Both the position numbers and the translations under genes were made by a program. The notes beneath the pieces were generated by a model. That model saw only the letters and a program-made list of their open reading frames with translations, searched no databases and was not told where the DNA came from. A DNA stretch of 64,000 nt from assembly GCA_018715935.1 (NCBI GenBank), contig DVKR01000029.1, positions 154,851 through 218,850 on the forward strand, given 5' to 3'. Shown piece after piece: positions 23,917-30,410 of the stretch (within the stretch, counting starts at the first letter, position 1; each line of letters starts with the position of its first letter). Origin of the DNA: Candidatus Aphodovivens excrementavium. Its GTDB lineage: Bacteria > Actinomycetota > Coriobacteriia > Coriobacteriales > Eggerthellaceae.

Positions 23917-25311
23917 GTGAGAAAGAGTGTGATTTTGAAAGAATCGAATGACTCCGTGAAGGTGGCGCACGTTGCGCAAGAGGGAGACGTGCAGCAAACG
24001 AGCGGCTACCGGCATCTGCACAACACGATCGGGCTGTGCCCCGAGTGCCTGCGCGAGCTGAAGGCGGACGTATATGTCGACGATGAGGGAACCGTGTGGA
24101 TGGAGCGAATCTGCCCCGATCACGGCCCGCTCACCACGCGCGTGTGGCCTGACGCCGACCACTACCAGTGGCTCCGATCCGAGGCCTTTCCCAAGACCAA
24201 GCCGCAAAACACCATTCCGGCAGGCGAGCCGTGCCCGTTTGGCTGCGGAACGTGCGCGCGTCACGAGCGTCGCGGCACGCTGCTTGAGATCGAAGTGACC
24301 AAAAGCTGCAACTTGCATTGCCCGGTGTGCTTCATGAGCTCCGAGAACGGTGACGACGACCCCACGATGGACGAGATCGACGCCATGTACGACGTCATTG
24401 CCAATGCGGTGGGAACCGACGGCGCCGTGCAGCTGACCGGCGGCGAGCCGACGTGCCGCAAGGACCTGCCCGAGATCATCTACCGCGGGCGCGAAAAGGG
24501 CTTCTGGGGCATTGAGGTCAACACAAACGGCCTGGTCATCGCGTCGCGTCCGGGGTATCTGGAAGATCTGGTGGCAGCGGGCCTCACGGGCGTGTACCTG
24601 TCGTTCGACGGCTTGACCGGCGACGTGTATGAGGGAACGTGCGGCCGCGACATCCTCGACATCAAGCTGCGCGTTATCGAGCGCTGTCGCGAGGCCGGCA
24701 TTCAGTGCGTGCTGTCGGTTGCGGTAGTTGCGGGCCTTAACGACAATCAGCTGGGCGATCTGCTCCGTTTCAGCCTTGAAAACTCCGACGTGGTGGCTGG
24801 CCTGGCTTTGCAGCCGGCGTTCGTATCCGGCCGTTTTGAGGCGGAGCGCGCCATGCAGTTTACGGCGGGCGACGTCATCTTCAAGCTGGCAGAACAGTCC
24901 GACGGGCTTATTGAGCCGCGCGACATCTGGCCGCTTGGATGCTCCAACCCGCTTTGCGACACCGGCGTGTTCTTGGTTCGCACCGACGAAGCAAGCCACC
25001 CGAGTGGATTCGTTCCCGCAACGCAGTTGCTTACCCCCGAAGAATATCGCGAAGGGTACAGCCCCGACAGCCCGCAGGGCTCTGTCTTTCTGGACATCCT
25101 CGCCAAGCGCGGCGTAAAGGTAAACGACGGCCTTTCTGTCATCATCATGAACTATATGGACGCCTATTCGATGGACGTTCAGCGTCTGCGCGAGTGCTCG
25201 ATGATGGTGACCGTGCCCGACGGCCGTGCCATCCCGTTCTGCTCGTACCATCTGACCGACGCAGACGGCCGCCGCGTCTATCCTCCCTGGTGCAAGGAAG
25301 AGCTGAGATAG
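23917..25311 (+). CDS. Radical SAM protein, COG1964 / MJ0619-Tes-like
   Basis: About 464 residues. The radical SAM cluster is C131, C135, C138 (KSCNLHCPVCF), with a GGEPT glycine motif shortly after. N-terminal cysteine motifs (C41-x2-C44, CPDHG at 66-70, and C106/C110/C113) and C-terminal Cys pairs match the COG1964 group. That group includes the pterin methylase MJ0619 and the archaeal tetraether lipid synthase Tes, which bind extra metal clusters. The start is uncertain: GTG 23917, GTG 23929 and TTG 23935 are in frame. Placed after a GT-A transferase and a molybdo-enzyme, it could tailor a cofactor, lipid or metabolite. Confidence 0.88.
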   Translation: MRKSVILKESNDSVKVAHVAQEGDVQQTSGYRHLHNTIGLCPECLRELKADVYVDDEGTVWMERICPDHGPLTTRVWPDADHYQWLRSEAFPKTKPQNTIPAGEPCPFGCGTCARHERRGTLLEIEVTKSCNLHCPVCFMSSENGDDDPTMDEIDAMYDVIANAVGTDGAVQLTGGEPTCRKDLPEIIYRGREKGFWGIEVNTNGLVIASRPGYLEDLVAAGLTGVYLSFDGLTGDVYEGTCGRDILDIKLRVIERCREAGIQCVLSVAVVAGLNDNQLGDLLRFSLENSDVVAGLALQPAFVSGRFEAERAMQFTAGDVIFKLAEQSDGLIEPRDIWPLGCSNPLCDTGVFLVRTDEASHPSGFVPATQLLTPEEYREGYSPDSPQGSVFLDILAKRGVKVNDGLSVIIMNYMDAYSMDVQRLRECSMMVTVPDGRAIPFCSYHLTDADGRRVYPPWCKEELR

Positions 25312-25327
25312 ATTTTTGGAGGGGGTG

Positions 25328-25441
25328 CGAAGGGACAGCGGGAAAGCTTCGTGCTCAAACAGTCCTGAGCTCGCGCGAAACGCCCATCGGGCGTTTCGGC
25401 TCGTGCGGAACTGCGCGCGAAGCCTCCCCGCTGTCCCTTCG
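25328..25441 (+). repeat. Large nested inverted-repeat element
   Basis: A 114-bp structure. Outer 15-bp perfect arms (25328-25342 / 25427-25441) enclose a 6-bp stem GCTTCG/CGAAGC (25346-25351 / 25418-25423) and an inner 10-bp perfect hairpin CGAAACGCCC/GGGCGTTTCG (25376-25385 / 25389-25398). No T tract follows. It fills the gap between the radical SAM gene and the ferredoxin-DUF169 gene and looks like a structured RNA, a cruciform or a non-autonomous repeat element. Confidence 0.8.
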
Positions 25442-25581
25442 ATCGTAAGCTATCTCGGTCAGAGATGCGGTCTTTCGCGCTTTGCGCGAATTGTAGGGAG
25501 GACTAACGTTCCTGTTGCCCTCTGCTATAAGATATAGTCTACTAAAGGTAGCAGGCATTTTGGTCAAGACGAGAGGTAGAA

Positions 25582-26556
25582 ATGGCTGACTATAGGATTC
25601 TTCACGATGCGGATCGATGCGTTAAGTGCGGCTTGTGCGTGGCGTTTTGCCCGTGCGACGTGCTTGAGATTGGCAAGGAGGGCTACCCGGTTGTGGTGGA
25701 CGCCGAGCCGTGTGTTGGCTGCATGACCTGCTCGGGCAACTGCCCGCAGCGCGCGCTTACGGTGGAGGCAACCGGCGATGCCGTGTACGATCCCTTTGCC
25801 GATGAGCCTCGCGCGGAACCGCTGGACAGCAAGCGTTGTTCGGAGTTCGCGGAATATCAGCGCGTCATCATGGAGAAGCTTGGGCTTCGCTGGCAGCCTG
25901 TTGCCGTGGGTCTCATTGAGGCGGACGAGCTTTTGCCCGATGTTCCCATGCCTTCGGAAAATCTTCGTTTCTGCCAAGCTTTGATGGCGGCGCGGCGCGG
26001 CGCGAGCGTTCTCATGCCGCCGAGCAAGCATTCCTGCCCCGATGGCACGTCCATCTTTGGCATGACCGGCGTGCCCGAAAAGCTGGCTACCGGCGAGATC
26101 TACGTGCTGTTCCACAAGCTCGACACTGCCGAAGCCGCCGCACAGATGGTGGCAGAGCGCCCCACGCTGCCGCCGCATAGCCGTCGCGCCACCTATGTTG
26201 CGCCGCTCAACAAAACGGTGCGCGAACCCGAGGTGGTGGTTTTCACCGGCACGCCTGAGCAAATGATGTGGTTGTGCATGTCGATGAGCTACTACACCGG
26301 CCACCGCTTCGACTTCCATGCGTCGGGATACAACTCGATGTGCGTTGAGGCGGTGCTCATTCCGCTGCGCGACGACGAGCCCAATATCACTTTCGGGTGC
26401 TACGGTTGCCGCGCTGCCAGCGACATCGGGGAGGACATGATGTTCATGGGTGTGCCCACCAATCGCCTTCCAACCATCGCGAAGGGTCTCACCGAGCTGG
26501 CGAAGAAGGCCATTCCGCACTCGCGCATGAAGATCTACCTTCCGCCTATAATGTAA
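25582..26556 (+). CDS. Ferredoxin-DUF169 fusion protein
   Basis: A 324-residue cytoplasmic protein. The N-terminus is an eight-cysteine 2[4Fe-4S] ferredoxin (C13, C16, C19, C23; C44, C47, C50, C54). Residues about 80-320 form a DUF169 domain with its conserved LGLRWQPVAVGL opening and a Cys-rich tail (FGCYGCRAASD). DUF169 has no assigned function; ferredoxin fusions suggest reduction of a small molecule or cofactor. GAGAGGTAG precedes the ATG. It is last in the plus-strand cluster but separated by the 114-bp inverted-repeat element, so it may have its own promoter. A bidirectional terminator follows. Confidence 0.88.
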   Translation: MADYRILHDADRCVKCGLCVAFCPCDVLEIGKEGYPVVVDAEPCVGCMTCSGNCPQRALTVEATGDAVYDPFADEPRAEPLDSKRCSEFAEYQRVIMEKLGLRWQPVAVGLIEADELLPDVPMPSENLRFCQALMAARRGASVLMPPSKHSCPDGTSIFGMTGVPEKLATGEIYVLFHKLDTAEAAAQMVAERPTLPPHSRRATYVAPLNKTVREPEVVVFTGTPEQMMWLCMSMSYYTGHRFDFHASGYNSMCVEAVLIPLRDDEPNITFGCYGCRAASDIGEDMMFMGVPTNRLPTIAKGLTELAKKAIPHSRMKIYLPPIM

Positions 26557-26616
26557 TTTCAGCGGCTTGCGAGCTGCCTACATGTGCTCGCGCTGTTGCA
26601 ACACCTACCGTGAACC

Positions 26617-26654
26617 GCCCCCCATTTTTCAGACACGAGAAATGGGGGGCTTTT
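26617..26654. terminator. Bidirectional terminator of a repeated type
   Basis: GCCCCCCATTTTTC (26617-26630) pairs with GAGAAATGGGGGGC (about 26637-26650), followed by TTTT. The convergent genes on both sides end here. Its sequence resembles the hairpins at 53637-53672 and 53711-53747. Confidence 0.85.
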
Positions 26655-26663
26655 GAATCTAGG

Positions 26664-27095
26664 CTAGCGAATCTTTTTGCCCATAGGCTGCGGGTTGCAT
26701 TCGTCAACAAGCGTGCAGACACGGCAGTCTTCGGCAACGTCGAGGCATACGTCTTCCCAGGGAATGGCAGCGTATCCAAGCTTTTCGTAGAATCCCACCG
26801 ACGCACCGCGCGCGACAAAGCGAAGCTCGCCATAGCGCTCAAGCGCTTCATCCATAAGTGCGCGGCCAACTCCGTATCCGCGCCAGGTGGGATAGGTAAC
26901 CACGGGGTTGACATGGGCAATGCCTTCCGGGCTGAACGCGAGGCGAAGATAGCCCACGATCTCGCCTTCGCTGTTTACGGCAACCCGAATGTTTTCTATC
27001 GAGGGAAAGGCGTCCATGCCTTCTTGGTAGTTGTAGGCGTTCAAGACGGAAAGATCGTTTTCCTGTGCGTCGCGAATAGTGAACAAGTCAGCCAT
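26664..27095 (-). CDS. GNAT-family N-acetyltransferase
   Basis: A 143-residue acetyl-CoA-dependent acetyltransferase. The GNAT fold is shown by VGYLRLAFS (strand 4) and the acetyl-CoA loop RGYGVGRALMDEAL (about residues 72-85), with FYEKLGYAAI as the usual C-terminal motif. The substrate is not predictable. It shares a terminator with the convergent DUF169 gene and lies 50 bp from a PadR-type regulator on the same strand. Confidence 0.9.
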   Translation of the reverse strand: MADLFTIRDAQENDLSVLNAYNYQEGMDAFPSIENIRVAVNSEGEIVGYLRLAFSPEGIAHVNPVVTYPTWRGYGVGRALMDEALERYGELRFVARGASVGFYEKLGYAAIPWEDVCLDVAEDCRVCTLVDECNPQPMGKKIR

Positions 27096-27145
27096 GCAAG
27101 CCTCTTTCAGCTTATGCGGGCATAAAACGAAAAAGCGCGACTTTG

Positions 27146-27580
27146 CTACTCGTGCGAGCAGATGGGGGCATCGGGCAGATCGATGCCAAGCGCCTGAGCT
27201 GCTTGCCCACGCAGCTCTTCGAGTGTCAGCTCGTAGCAGGCCAGTGCATCGATCCAGCGACGTAGGCAGTGGCGTCCCTTGTCGGTAAGCGTGAAGAGGC
27301 GCTTAGCGGAGCCCTCTTCGGGCGTCTCCCATTCCGACGTTACGAGCTCGGCCTCTTCCATGCGCTTCAGTGCGCGATAGATGCCGGTGGCGTCGGGCTT
27401 CTTCCCGCCGAACATGGGCGAGTGAGCCGCCTGCTGCACGATAATGTAGCCATGCATGGGTTTGTCTGAGGCGGCAAGCAGCGTGAGGATGGTTGGCTGG
27501 GAAAGGCGGTTCAGAGATTTTCCCAGCTCGGCGCATTCTTTCAGGTCTTCATCAGATTTCGGATGACAAGAGCTCCACAT
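27146..27580 (-). CDS. PadR-family transcriptional regulator
   Basis: A 144-residue DNA-binding protein. The winged-helix PadR domain spans about residues 25-100, with ILTLLAASDKPMHGYIIVQQ, ATGIYRALKRMEEAELVTSE and a wing RLFTLTDKG. PadR proteins frequently repress genes for phenolic-acid or drug handling and bind the compound directly. ATG at 27580 follows GGGGGG. The next gene upstream is an MBL hydrolase in the same orientation, but a region with a decayed fragment separates them. Possible targets are that hydrolase or the transhydroxylase genes. Confidence 0.9.
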   Translation of the reverse strand: MWSSCHPKSDEDLKECAELGKSLNRLSQPTILTLLAASDKPMHGYIIVQQAAHSPMFGGKKPDATGIYRALKRMEEAELVTSEWETPEEGSAKRLFTLTDKGRHCLRRWIDALACYELTLEELRGQAAQALGIDLPDAPICSHE

Positions 27581-27670
27581 GTCAGTCCCCCCTTTTTTCT
27601 CGCGGACGCGCCCCACGTCCGACGAAAGCGGTGAGCGACGCGAAGAATTGGTCGAATAGCACGCTGCCCA

Positions 27671-27878
27671 TCATCCCATAACTATTTGCAAATCGCCATT
27701 ATTTTCTTGAAATCGGTACAGACAGGGTAGCGAGGTACTCCATTCGGTTGTGCTCCGAGGAGTGGAGTCTTCCGTTGCGCCGTGCTTGTGAGCGAGCAGT
27801 TCGTCTGCTTCCGACAGCACGATGCTTGCAATGATGAGAACCACTCCGACAACACGCAGTACCCCTACCCCTTTGCGC
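27671..27878 (-). pseudogene. Possible remnant of an EamA/DMT transporter C-terminus
   Basis: The gap between the PadR and MBL genes contains, on the minus strand, an open frame with GVLRVVGVVLIIASIVLSE (about 27795-27870), which resembles the final helix of EamA/DMT permeases, followed by a short hydrophilic tail to a stop at 27671. Upstream it runs into the 3-prime end of the MBL gene in another frame, so no complete gene can exist. The match is short, so this is tentative. Confidence 0.3.
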
Positions 27879-28892
27879 CTACTCCACGACGCGGTATCGT
27901 CGGATCCCGTTCGGGTCTTGATGCGCTTCGATCTTTCCGCGCAGTTCCAAATGGCGTAAAAACGTTGCGCCAATTTCCATGAGCAGGAGCTTTTGCACGC
28001 ACGGTATGTCTTCCCAGGTGCTATGGGGAAGCTTGAACCCGATATCTTGCGTGATTTCGAACCCGGTTGAGTTGGGGTTGTCCTTCACAAGCGAAAGGAC
28101 GCGCTCGGCTCGCTGCCTCTGGTGCTGGGCAAGCCATTCAATTCGTTCGTTGACATCTGGGCGAATTGGGCCGTGCGAGTGGAGAAGGGTTTTGGGGGAG
28201 AGACGCAGGATTTTGCTCAGGCTATCGAGATAAAGCTGCACGCCGTCATTGCCGCCGTTTCCCTCTGCGTCAGGCAAAAACAAGCCGATGCCGGGCGACA
28301 TGATGAACAGAATATGATCCCCGCCGAACAGCAAGCCCGATTCAGGTTGGTAGAGCACCTGGTGTCCGGGAGTATGACCGGGAGTCTCCAATACGGTGAA
28401 ACGGTAATTGCCCACAGTGATTTCGTCGTTCTCTTGAGTGAAGACAAAGCGGTGGTCTTGCTGAATGATGTGCGAAAACTGACTGCGCGACTCGATGGAG
28501 CATCGGGCAGAGTCGGGGTCGGCGCCCTCGGCGACGAGCGTGCGGTAGAGCGCTTCGTAGCGACGCTCTACCTCTTCTGGCTGAGTGCGTCGGTAGTCGT
28601 TTTCGTTGAGGTAGACCGTTGCGTCGAGCGGTGCGATTCTGTCCAGCAGCCCCGCATGGTCCAAATGCAGGTGGGTGAGGAAAAACGAAAGGCGCTGCGG
28701 GTTGATGCCCAGTTCTTGCAGCGCATTCTGCAGATAGTGCAGCCCCTCATCGGAAGGGGCGCCCGTGTCAACGAGGAGGGCGTCGTTGCCGTCAACAACG
28801 ATGTAGCAGTTAGTTGAATCGAGCTTTAGGTTCTCGAAGGGTATCTTAATGAGGTATACGTCGGGGTTTTCGTGGACTTTGGTCGACAGCAT
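27879..28892 (-). CDS. MBL-fold metallo-hydrolase
   Basis: A 337-residue metallo-beta-lactamase-fold hydrolase. Metal ligands appear in THLHLDHAG (about residues 73-81), a later ETPGHTPGHQV, and an Asp in FGGDHILF. A C-terminal helical extension (about 235-337) resembles the winged-helix-like tail of the LACTB2/glyoxalase-like subgroup. The substrate is unknown: lactones, thioesters and phosphodiesters are all possible. It is divergent from the LysR and transhydroxylase genes. Confidence 0.9.
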   Translation of the reverse strand: MLSTKVHENPDVYLIKIPFENLKLDSTNCYIVVDGNDALLVDTGAPSDEGLHYLQNALQELGINPQRLSFFLTHLHLDHAGLLDRIAPLDATVYLNENDYRRTQPEEVERRYEALYRTLVAEGADPDSARCSIESRSQFSHIIQQDHRFVFTQENDEITVGNYRFTVLETPGHTPGHQVLYQPESGLLFGGDHILFIMSPGIGLFLPDAEGNGGNDGVQLYLDSLSKILRLSPKTLLHSHGPIRPDVNERIEWLAQHQRQRAERVLSLVKDNPNSTGFEITQDIGFKLPHSTWEDIPCVQKLLLMEIGATFLRHLELRGKIEAHQDPNGIRRYRVVE

Positions 28893-29040
28893 TCGTTCTT
28901 CCTTTGCTTACGCTTGATCGTCGAATCACCTTAGCCTATAGCGCCCCCGCATGCAAACGCCACGCTTGAGCTCCCTCGATCGATCGTCTCGGCATTTCTC
29001 TTTTGACGAATAGAAAAAGAAAGGGAAAAAAGGAAAACAC

Positions 29041-29203
29041 ACGACGAAGCAGGAGGAGTGCAGGCGCATGGGGTGTCGTCCGACTACGCGCAGAAGTACC
29101 CCGCCGACTCATTGACGCAGGCGTGATAGAGGCTTCTCGAAGGGGAGAGGTGTCGTTTGCCGTCCCGTACCTGAGAGACTATCTCCGTAAAGGGCTGAGC
29201 TAG
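29041..29203 (+). pseudogene. Frameshifted C-terminal remnant of an ATP-binding (AAA) protein
   Basis: Two frames together give a recognisable tail. One frame reads VSSDYAQKY (29073-29099); after a shift the other reads RRLIDAGVIEASRRGEV then SFAVPYLRDYLRK, to a stop at 29201-29203. This matches the winged-helix C-terminus common in AAA-type ATP-binding proteins of actinobacteria. The shift falls at a C-rich run at 29099-29102, and everything upstream of the fragment is missing. It is a degraded gene end, not an intact small gene. Confidence 0.55.
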
Positions 29204-29281
29204 CAGCCCCTAGAGTGCGGATGCAGACGGTGCGCTATCATGGACGTCGGAGCGAACGGCTACCGAACCAAGGGGGACGCT

Positions 29282-30223
29282 ATGGAGATGCATCAGCTAC
29301 AGCAGTTTGCTGCGATCGCGGAGAGCGCGTCGATGCACGAGGCGGCGGAGCGGCTGTACCTGTCCCAATCGACGCTGAGCTACAACTTGAAAAAGCTCGA
29401 GCGCGAGCTCGATTGCCGACTCTTTGACCGTACGCGTTCGGGGCTCAAACTCACAGCGTATGGCGAGATATTGCTGCGCCACGTCCGTCGTATCGCCGAC
29501 GATTTGGATCAGCTTAACTCAGAGATCGTCGAGGAGCGACGCCGAGACTCCCAGCGAATCCATCTCGGGTGCTTCTCGTTGCTGTTTGCCTCTTTCGAGA
29601 TGTCCCAAATCGCCGCAGAGCTTCCCGACTGTATGTTCGAGGCGTGCGTTGCGGGGGAAGTTGAGCTTGCGGAGGGGTTGGCGGAAGGTCGTTTTGATGC
29701 GCTGATTAGCGCGGAACCCCTGCCTGGTTTGGAGTATCGCTCCCGCCCGCTCTATTGCGAGCAGGCATTTCTGTCGGTTCCAAAGGGGTCGGAGCTTGCC
29801 GGCGTCGATCTCGTTGGTTTAGACGATCTCGCTGGCCTCCAGTTCAGCATCGAAGGCGATCTGCCCGGCTGCAGCGAGTGGTATCGTCGCATTCTGGGAG
29901 AGGCCAAGGTTCCCGCCCAACAGGTGGATATCACGCCGTTTCGTGAGCATCTTAAAGTGAAGGATGCGCTCCCCACTTGCAATCTCATCACTTCGTTCAT
30001 CATGGAATACGTACGCGTGAACGAGGTGCGTGCCGTGATTCCGATCGACGCCGACGTGGCTCGCCGCGAGGTGCGGCTGATTTGGCGTCGCGATGCGGAG
30101 AACAAGCTTGCGCCATTGCTGGAGTATCTGGACGAAAGCCTTGAGCGTCTGCTGAGCGGCAATACGTTCATTCCCTATTTCCTGTTTCCCGAAGATGCGG
30201 AAAACCTCATCATGCGCGCGTAG
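29282..30223 (+). CDS. LysR-family transcriptional regulator
   Basis: A 313-residue regulator. The N-terminal winged helix (about 1-62) carries SMHEAAERLYLSQSTLSYNL, the classic LysR recognition helix. Residues about 90-290 form the periplasmic-binding-like co-inducer domain. AGGGGGA precedes the ATG at 29282. It lies directly upstream of the transhydroxylase genes in the same direction, with an inverted repeat of LysR-box type at 30280-30304 between them, so it is the likely activator of those genes. The inducer is probably a phenolic substrate, by inference only. Confidence 0.93.
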   Translation: MEMHQLQQFAAIAESASMHEAAERLYLSQSTLSYNLKKLERELDCRLFDRTRSGLKLTAYGEILLRHVRRIADDLDQLNSEIVEERRRDSQRIHLGCFSLLFASFEMSQIAAELPDCMFEACVAGEVELAEGLAEGRFDALISAEPLPGLEYRSRPLYCEQAFLSVPKGSELAGVDLVGLDDLAGLQFSIEGDLPGCSEWYRRILGEAKVPAQQVDITPFREHLKVKDALPTCNLITSFIMEYVRVNEVRAVIPIDADVARREVRLIWRRDAENKLAPLLEYLDESLERLLSGNTFIPYFLFPEDAENLIMRA

Positions 30224-30279
30224 CGAACGTGCTTTCACTCCCGGGCCGTTAGCAAAATAACCGCTGGTCAAGCCTTTCT

Positions 30280-30304
30280 TCTATCATTTCGATCGGTCGA
30301 TAGA
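30280..30304 (+). promoter_or_regulatory. LysR-type operator candidate
   Basis: TCTATC (30280-30285) and GATAGA (30299-30304) form a perfect dyad with a 13-bp spacer holding a central CGATCG. The size and T-N-A symmetry fit a LysR-box. It lies 107 bp before the transhydroxylase start codon. Confidence 0.6.
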
Positions 30305-30361
30305 AACCCTATGGGGTCTCCTAGGCTCCTTTTGTCCGTATCTTGTAGATGCCGTAATGCC

Positions 30362-30389
30362 TTGCCTGCGCCGAAAAAGGCGCAGGCAA
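30362..30389 (+). promoter_or_regulatory. Perfect hairpin in the leader of the transhydroxylase operon
   Basis: An 11-bp perfect stem TTGCCTGCGCC / GGCGCAGGCAA (30362-30372 / 30379-30389) with loop GAAAAA, ending 21 bases before the ATG. There is no T tract on the plus strand, so it is not a simple terminator. It could protect the mRNA or act as an operator. Confidence 0.65.
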
Positions 30390-30410
30390 CGTCGGACGAG
30401 AGGAGAAGTT

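Noticed and set aside
29003..29072. Intact small basic protein starting at 29003
   Set aside because: The first part has no coding character, and the end matches an ATPase tail only when two frames are joined, so it is a decayed gene end.
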